Below are positions 6,318 through 10,117 of a stretch of 10,117 nt of DNA, one piece after another. The notes beneath the pieces are model-generated. The model did no database searches. It saw only the letters and a list, made by a program, of their open reading frames with translations, and was not told the origin of the DNA. The stretch comes from an uncultured Desulfobacterales bacterium (GTDB taxonomy: Bacteria; Desulfobacterota; Desulfobacteria; Desulfobacterales; JAFDCJ01), in the NCBI GenBank assembly GCA_945787595.1, contig CALZJV010000374.1:1-10117 (forward strand). The letters run 5' to 3'. Position numbers and translations under genes: made by a program. The stretch's first letter is position 1, and every line of letters starts with the position of its first letter.

Positions 6318-7010
6318 TTGGAAGAGTACTACCGTCTAATTGCCACCTATAGTCCGGACAGCCACCCCGACCTTTTCCCCAACAAAGAACACAAACTGGC
6401 CTATTGGATCAATGCCTACAATGCTGCCGTGATCAAAACGGTCCTGAGCTACTATCCCATTACTAGCGTGTTAGATGTCAAACAGCCGGCTGTCTTTTTC
6501 TTTTTATCGGATAAGAGCGGTTTTTTTGTCTTCCAGCGTTTAATGTTTGGTGGCAAAGCCACCAGCCTTTACTATTTGGAAAATGGGGTCATTCGCAAGC
6601 GGTTCGGCGACCCCAGGATTCACTTTGCGTTAAACTGCGCTGCACTGGGATGCCCGCGTTTGCCGCGGCAATCATTCAGCGGAGAAGCCCTTGACCATCA
6701 GCTTGAGAACGAGACACGCCTTTTTCTTGCCGAAGAACGCAATTTTAAGATCGACCACCATGAAAAGACCATCTATCTGTCTTCGATTTTTCAATGGTAT
6801 GAGGAGGATTTCCTAAGCTGGTACCATAACAGGTTCCCGGGACACCCAGCCAGTCTGATAAAATATATTGCCCTCTACCTTACCCCCGAGAAAACAGCAG
6901 AGCTAAATAAATATGGAGATGACTACCCAGTGCGGTTTGTTCCGTATGATTGGCAACTCAATGATCAAAAAAATCATCAAGCATCCCCGGACGACTCGAT
7001 AGCGCGCTAG
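6318..7010 (+). CDS. DUF547 family protein, start uncertain, likely 5'-truncated
   Basis: The product (about 230 residues from the TTG at 6318) is a clear DUF547 member: LAYWINAYNAAVIKTVLSYYPI, the segment RFGDPRIHFALNCAALGCPRL with its conserved Cys pair, LFLAEERNFKID, IFQWYEEDF, and a C-terminal VPYDWQLND. The biochemical role of DUF547 is not established; many members are exported. Relatives usually carry 50-70 more N-terminal residues, including a signal peptide; none is visible here. The frame is open only back to 6288 after a TAA at 6285. An ATG at 6268 lies in another frame and would join this one if the A7 run (6286-6292) had one more A, giving DSSSSKKNNIRQDSGDLEEYY. A 155-bp palindrome ends at 6259. 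So the gene is probably truncated, frameshifted, or started at a weak TTG. Same strand as the radical SAM gene, 231 bp downstream. Confidence 0.82.
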   Translation: MEEYYRLIATYSPDSHPDLFPNKEHKLAYWINAYNAAVIKTVLSYYPITSVLDVKQPAVFFFLSDKSGFFVFQRLMFGGKATSLYYLENGVIRKRFGDPRIHFALNCAALGCPRLPRQSFSGEALDHQLENETRLFLAEERNFKIDHHEKTIYLSSIFQWYEEDFLSWYHNRFPGHPASLIKYIALYLTPEKTAELNKYGDDYPVRFVPYDWQLNDQKNHQASPDDSIAR

Positions 7011-7025
7011 GCCGCCCTTTGCCAT

Positions 7026-8132
7026 TTATTTTCCAAGCAAACGTTTTTGGATTTCGGTTCCGGCCCATTTCTTATCTTTTTTACGAACCCCCTCCAGGTA
7101 GAGTTCCGTAATTAAGGCTGCATGGTTTTTGGCCGTATTGTAGCCGCTGGACACCGCCTGGTCGATAATGCTCCAATCATTTGTCCGGGTGAATTTTTGA
7201 AATGAAGTCAGCAGTTCGGGGAAAAACTCCTTGGCCAATCCATCCAGAAAGGCGGCATAGAAGGCCAGTGAGGCTGTTTTTTGTTCCTTTATAATATACT
7301 GAAGTGTTCCGAATTCATTCGTGTCGGCCAGGAGGTCTTTCACGGCCCGCGCCAGGTACTCCACCGGCGAATACTGGAATGCGGCAATAACTTCGCGCCA
7401 GGTGTCCCGGTCAAAGTCGGTATCCTGCAATTCGCCGATTTCATGATATATGTATGTTTCCTTAAGAGCTGCCAGGATTGTCGTCAAATGGGGCTGTAGC
7501 GCCTTGGGCTGATGGTCTGTCAATCCACAGCAATCCAGTGCAAATTTGAGAGCTGGCCGGGCTGATTTTTTTATGTAAAAAATGCTGTCCCAAATAAAAA
7601 GCCTGGCGGATTCCTGGCGCAAAATTACGCAATCGTCCTGGGTAAGGGCCGGGATGGTCAGAAGATCGCGTGCCAGTTCACGGCCAAGGGTATAGATCAT
7701 GGTTTCGCCCAAATTTGTTTTCTCTGCGATGTCGGCCAGGAAAAAAGTGGGCTTGAGGCTGCGGGCATAACCGGCGCCGTAAAAAATGTTATGCGGCTCC
7801 AGGACCGTATTGATGCCGACGGTATCAAAAGGATCAAATGTTCTTCCGTTAATGGTTAATTCCTCAAAACCATTTTCGGTATGGTTTTCCCATTTGTTTT
7901 CTTTGACTTCAATCCATTCCAGGACCTTGGCGGAGTCGCTTTCCTCCCAGGCCGGAAGTCCCTTTTCCCATTTGTAGAGGTCTCGCAAACGCAATGCCAA
8001 GCCGCAGATTGAAAACATGCCCGCGTGAAATGCATCGGAGATATCACAATTATGAAGAACCTGCCGGGTTATATCATCTATATCGAGCATCGGTTTTTTA
8101 GTTTGGTTCTCGGAAATAAATAAATCCGCCAC
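7026..8132 (-). CDS. Conserved hypothetical protein (Sfum_1244-like family)
   Basis: This 368-residue protein is soluble-looking, with no signal peptide or transmembrane helix. I recognise the pattern CDISDAFHAGMFSICGLALRLRDLYKWEKG (29-58), PFDTVGIN, YGAGYARSLKPTFFLADI, LGRELARDLLTIPALTQDD (149-167), YHEIGEL (229-235) and AVKDLLADT as a family found in Desulfobacterota and, I believe, named after Sfum_1244; its function is unknown. The H230-E231-x-G-E motif could bind metal, but no second ligand motif is obvious. The start is uncertain: GTG at 8132 gives the length stated, but ATG at 8090 (MLDIDDITRQVLHNC) fits the family N-terminus better, and neither has a clear ribosome binding site. A repeat copy (8148-8219) lies directly upstream. 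The gene converges on DUF547 with only 15 bp between stops, and no terminator is visible there. Confidence 0.8.
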   Translation of the reverse strand: MADLFISENQTKKPMLDIDDITRQVLHNCDISDAFHAGMFSICGLALRLRDLYKWEKGLPAWEESDSAKVLEWIEVKENKWENHTENGFEELTINGRTFDPFDTVGINTVLEPHNIFYGAGYARSLKPTFFLADIAEKTNLGETMIYTLGRELARDLLTIPALTQDDCVILRQESARLFIWDSIFYIKKSARPALKFALDCCGLTDHQPKALQPHLTTILAALKETYIYHEIGELQDTDFDRDTWREVIAAFQYSPVEYLARAVKDLLADTNEFGTLQYIIKEQKTASLAFYAAFLDGLAKEFFPELLTSFQKFTRTNDWSIIDQAVSSGYNTAKNHAALITELYLEGVRKKDKKWAGTEIQKRLLGK

Positions 8133-8147
8133 GGCGGGCTTGTCTTC

Positions 8148-8219
8148 GGGTCGAGTTCATGCGGTTTCGGTGGTGATTATCCGTGCAGCGGGTCGGCTTT
8201 GAGAAACTCCCCGCCCCTC
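8148..8219. repeat. Second copy of the right end of the 475-bp element
   Basis: From GGGTCGAGTTC to CCCCTC this segment repeats 4720-4793 with only two substitutions and a one-base deletion (CCCCG-CCCCTC against CCCCGACCCCTC). It keeps most of the 20-bp terminal repeat but has no left arm nearby: the matching first-end sequence is not found within several hundred bases. It sits 15 bp before the GTG start of the minus-strand gene, so that gene's leader is made largely of this repeat. It is either a truncated remnant of the element or an independent short repeat. Confidence 0.7.
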
Positions 8220-8802
8220 TTATTAATTTTTTCCCGCGACCCTTACAGCAGGCCGGCGAAAATTGGTTTTTTCAATAAGGATAAGGTCTAAATTGAAATC
8301 TGCAAACAATATTGGGGCCACCGCCAATTCCAATGGTAAATATTCGCATCAAATCCTTTAAGGTTGATTCGTTCCCAAATTTGATAAAAAGATAGAATTA
8401 AACAATTCGTTTTTGGTTTGCCGATTAATAAAATGAATTCGAATTACTTTAAAGGAAAAGATAAGGGTCGCATCTTAAATATTAAATATTGAAGAAAGCG
8501 AAGGCAGTTGGGGATTTATCTTTAACTGCCTTTTTGTTTTAATTGCCTTATAAAACCGATTCCATCCTTATTCCGGGCGGTGGGTGGGATAAGAATAAAA
8601 TCAGCTCCGCCGCTTCCCTTTGATTTTGAGTTTGTGCCTGGCTTGATAAATGTCGGTTTGCATAAGACAATTTTATCGGACGGCATTTTACCGCAGCAAA
8701 ATAAGACAGCCAAAATTCTGTTTGATAAAATTCCTTATGTATAAATGCACGTTATCATGACAGGCGCAAACGGCTGAGACAGACAAGCAGCGGTTCCTTG
8801 TT
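8220..8802. other. 583-bp gap without a recognised gene
   Basis: The only clear element is the terminator at 8501-8540. A 19-codon plus-strand frame (8433-8492, MNSNYFKGKDKGRILNIKY) ends 8 bases before that terminator but has no ribosome binding site. A 63-codon minus-strand frame at 8522-8713 resembles nothing I know and overlaps the terminator. Near 8770-8800 a loose dyad (AACGGCTG and CAGCGGTT, one mismatch) is followed by CCTTGTTTTATTT and could be a weak plus-strand terminator. Otherwise nothing is seen. Confidence 0.35.
8501..8540 (+). terminator. Rho-independent terminator, plus strand, no gene upstream
   Basis: AAGGCAGTT (8501-8509) pairs perfectly with AACTGCCTT (8524-8532) around a 14-base loop, and the transcript would end in TTTTTGTTTT (8531-8540). 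This is the textbook plus-strand arrangement; on the minus strand the following bases (CGCTTTCTTC) are a poorer U tract. The nearest upstream plus-strand gene ends at 7010, with an opposing gene between. It therefore suggests an unannotated short transcript in roughly 8230-8500. Confidence 0.65.
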
Positions 8803-9271
8803 TTATTTGTCAGCTACTTTTTCTACAAATGCTTTGGCATTAACGATCTGAATGCCGTGAAAATGTTTTAGTTCCAGCAAGTGGTTGTCACCGGAGACAA
8901 TATAATCGGCTTTGACTTCCAGGGCGCAGGCCAAAAATTTATTGTCGGCTGGGATCTGTTTTGATCTTGTCAGTCTGGTAGAGGTCTGCAGTGACAACAA
9001 AGGCTTTTTCTCTTATCAGGCTTATGATTGATACCTCTTCGCCATCTTCGAGAAGAAGTTGTTTGCGGATGTGCGGTTTAAGGAGGGTGTTTCCAATTTC
9101 TTTTAAAATCTCTTCTGAAACGGCGAGCTCAAAGGTGCCGGAAACCCACAGATCTTGGAGTTGAGGGCTATAGTTTTTATCGGCAAACAAGCCGCTGATA
9201 AAAAGATTGGTATCGATGACCGCCCTAACTGGCTTTTTTTTCTTCAAGCCGCACCGCCTCAACCGCCTCAT
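8803..9271 (-). pseudogene. PIN-domain toxin (TIGR00305/COG1569-like), frameshifted
   Basis: Two overlapping frames together make one PIN-domain ribonuclease of the putative toxin-antitoxin PIN family. The first part reads VRAVIDTNLFISGLFADKNYSP (first catalytic Asp), LAVSEEILKEIGNTL (acidic Glu) and ends at KTDPSRQ-stop (8939). The second, in the next frame, reads ADNKFLACALEVKADYIVSGDNHLLEL with the two later acidic Asp residues, ending at 8803. Removing one C from the CCC opposite 8951-8953 restores KTDPADNKFLACALE, the expected family sequence, giving about 147-155 residues. So the gene carries a one-base insertion, or the read has an error. The ATG at 9271 overlaps the antitoxin gene by 47 bp; a TTG at 9247 with GAGG 9 bases before it is the better-supported start. 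As read, the product would lack half the active site. Confidence 0.8.
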
Positions 9272-9728
9272 CCACTATTTGCATAATCTCTTGCTCTGAG
9301 TAGCCCTGAGCCCGCTTTCTCAATCTGCCAAGCGTCTGTTGCATCCGCTCTTCCCAGGGCAGTTCACCGGCGGGCTTGATCGCCTGTTGCACTTTGGTTT
9401 TTATGATCACCGCATCGATAAGATTAACGATCATTTTTCTGTTCTCCGAGTCCATGAGTTCCACTTCCTTGAATCTTTCAAACAGCTCCAGGTCATTGAG
9501 CTGACAGCGGCCGTCTTTGGGCACATTATTGAAAATCAGATAGTCTGCGCTGATGTCAAGGCCTTCAGCGATTTTTCTTAAGGTATCGGCTGTCGGAATG
9601 ATCCTTCCGTTTTCATATTTGCTTAAAAGCTTGGAATTGACCCCACTTTTTTTCTCAAGGAAGGTTTGGGAATAACCCTTTTCTTGTCTTAATTGCTTGA
9701 TTTTTTCACCCAGTGTCATTGGCGTCAT
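9225..9728 (-). CDS. XRE-family HTH protein, likely antitoxin of the PIN module
   Basis: This 167-residue protein has a Cro/C1-type helix-turn-helix at residues 5-65 (LGEKIKQLRQEKGYSQ, LEKKSGVNSKLLSKYENG, TADTLRKIAEGLDISADYL), a helical middle segment, and a C-terminal acidic helix from about 142 (GYSEQEIMQIVDEAVEAVR). The tail resembles the toxin-binding end of antitoxins paired with this PIN family, so DNA binding and toxin neutralisation would be joined in one chain (inference). Translation is well supported: AAGGAGG lies 7 bases before the ATG at 9728; a second ATG at 9719 is less well placed. Its 3' end overlaps the PIN gene by 47 bp, which implies coupled translation. Upstream lie an extended -10 promoter and two dyads suited to autoregulation. 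Longer than most small antitoxins, so a general regulator is the alternative. Confidence 0.85.
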   Translation of the reverse strand: MTPMTLGEKIKQLRQEKGYSQTFLEKKSGVNSKLLSKYENGRIIPTADTLRKIAEGLDISADYLIFNNVPKDGRCQLNDLELFERFKEVELMDSENRKMIVNLIDAVIIKTKVQQAIKPAGELPWEERMQQTLGRLRKRAQGYSEQEIMQIVDEAVEAVRLEEKKAS

Positions 9729-9757
9729 GACGGTGCCTCCTTACGGTTTTATTGGGC

Positions 9758-9766
9758 ATTATAGCA
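9758..9766 (-). promoter_or_regulatory. Extended -10 promoter of the HTH-PIN operon
   Basis: On the minus strand TGCTATAAT is a perfect extended -10 (TGnTATAAT). It lies 29 bp upstream of the ATG at 9728, leaving room for a short leader with the AAGGAGG at 9736-9742. No good -35 is seen at the right distance (AAGGCA occupies that place), which fits an extended -10 promoter. Confidence 0.65.
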
Positions 9767-9780
9767 CAGGATTTTAAAAC

Positions 9781-9820
9781 TGCCTTGTTTAGACAGGAGA
9801 AAAAATTTGTCGACAAGGCA
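9781..9820. promoter_or_regulatory. Inverted repeat TGCCTTGT...ACAAGGCA upstream of HTH gene
   Basis: Perfect 8-bp arms at 9781-9788 and 9813-9820, separated by 24 bp, overlap a perfect 10-bp palindrome TTGTCGACAA (9807-9816). The inner arm lies in the -35 region of the minus-strand promoter, where a repressor would block RNA polymerase. It is a candidate operator for the HTH protein; this is inference from position. Confidence 0.45.
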
Positions 9821-9821
9821 C

Positions 9822-9867
9822 GATATATCTTATATATCACCTTAAAAGGTAACAAATAAGATATATC
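9822..9867. promoter_or_regulatory. 46-bp nested dyad upstream of HTH gene
   Basis: GATATATCTTAT (9822-9833) and ATAAGATATATC (9856-9867) are perfect 12-bp inverted arms. ACCTT-AA-AAGGT (9839-9850) lies exactly in the middle, so both dyads share one centre. A further partial dyad, GATATA-N5-TATATC, sits at 9822-9838. The site is 56-110 bp upstream of the -10 of the antitoxin operon and between it and the possible plus-strand gene, so it could control both. It may be an operator array or a DNA hairpin. Confidence 0.5.
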
Positions 9868-10035
9868 ATTGTTTTTGGATTTAGCCAATATTTTTGTGAC
9901 AGCTTTTTTGGGGGGGATTTTCAACAGTAAAAAAGTCAATCCATTGATATTTTACCGAGCAACAAGTTGTGTTATAAGAGCCCTGTTAACTTCAAAACCA
10001 CCTTACTGTCTGGAAAGAAACGGCTTGCCACAGAT
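9868..10035. other. AT-rich gap with a possible plus-strand promoter
   Basis: The stretch holds a T6G7 run (9904-9916) and an extended -10-like TGTTATAAG (9970-9978) on the plus strand with TTTACC (9951-9956) 16 bp ahead. This could drive the gene fragment at 10036. No ribosome binding site is close to that ATG. Nothing else was recognised. Confidence 0.25.
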
Positions 10036-10117
10036 ATGAGTACTGCTTTATTAACTGCCAAAAACTCCGGCATAAAGTCCCGGGATGGTGTCAGAATTTT
10101 ATCAGGATTTACCATCG
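10036..10117 (+). CDS. Possible 5' end of a gene running off the window
   Basis: From the ATG at 10036 the frame stays open for 27 codons to the last base (MSTALLTAKNSGIKSRDGVR and on). The same frame is open back to 9931, so a start upstream (for example TTG at 9967) is possible. GGAAAG near 10012-10017 is too far from the ATG for a good ribosome binding site. I do not recognise the protein, and 82 bases are too few to be sure it is coding. Confidence 0.3.
   Translation, partial: MSTALLTAKNSGIKSRDGVRILSGFTI

Noticed and set aside
8522..8713. 63-codon minus-strand frame in the 8220-8802 gap
   Set aside because: No ribosome binding site, no family resemblance, and its end lies in a plus-strand terminator stem.
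8939..9000. Programmed frameshift in the PIN gene
   Set aside because: The site is only CCC, without a slippery heptamer or a clear downstream stimulatory structure; a one-base insertion or read error is simpler.
9904..9916. T6G7 run as a phase-variable tract
   Set aside because: It lies outside any coding region and not between promoter elements of a supported gene, so there is no link to expression.
9706..9939. 77-codon minus-strand frame upstream of the HTH gene
   Set aside because: It covers the promoter, the dyads and the ribosome binding site of the HTH gene, overlaps its start, and has no recognisable domain.

Overview
The window looks like chromosomal DNA of an anaerobic Desulfobacterota (Desulfobacterales-like sulfate-reducer group). 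This rests on the kinds of genes present: a single-domain Old Yellow Enzyme with a C-terminal cysteine cluster, a PBPb-sensor hybrid kinase, a MJ0619/Tes-like radical SAM protein, a DUF547 protein, and a family I recall as Sfum_1244. The intergenic DNA, packed with palindromes and short-unit repeats, points the same way. The taxonomic call is inference; there is no rRNA or other marker gene here.

Layout. 1-316: non-coding, with short tandem heptamers, a likely terminator of an upstream gene and a 22-bp palindrome. 317-592: a short DarP/YjgA (DUF615) protein that lacks the C-terminal half of the E. coli protein. 710-4038: a promoter candidate, then an OYE-type oxidoreductase and, 15 bp later, a membrane hybrid histidine kinase; these two probably form an operon. 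The kinase's receiver domain has Ala where the phosphorylatable Asp should be. 4039-4952: 914 bp of repeats: an inverted pair of octamer arrays, then a 475-bp MITE-like element with perfect 20-bp terminal inverted repeats and a GAATTA direct repeat on each side, which itself contains a strong hairpin. 4953-7010: a radical SAM gene and a DUF547 gene separated by a 155-bp near-perfect palindrome; both appear short at the N-terminus. 7026-8132 (minus): a conserved hypothetical protein, converging on DUF547. 8148-8219: a second copy of the right end of the 475-bp element, just upstream of that gene. 8501-8540: a plus-strand terminator with no obvious gene in front of it. 8803-9728 (minus): a toxin-antitoxin module made of an XRE-type HTH antitoxin and a PIN-family toxin whose reading frame is broken by one extra base. 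Its upstream region carries an extended -10 promoter and two dyads, one of them a 46-bp nested dyad. 10036-10117: a possible 5' end of a plus-strand gene running off the window.

No complete new defence or biosynthetic system is evident. The points most worth following are the MITE-like element with its solo end, the degenerate receiver, the repeat-interrupted radical SAM/DUF547 pair, and the HTH-PIN module with its elaborate control region. All calls come from reading the sequence and from remembered family features; no database search was run.
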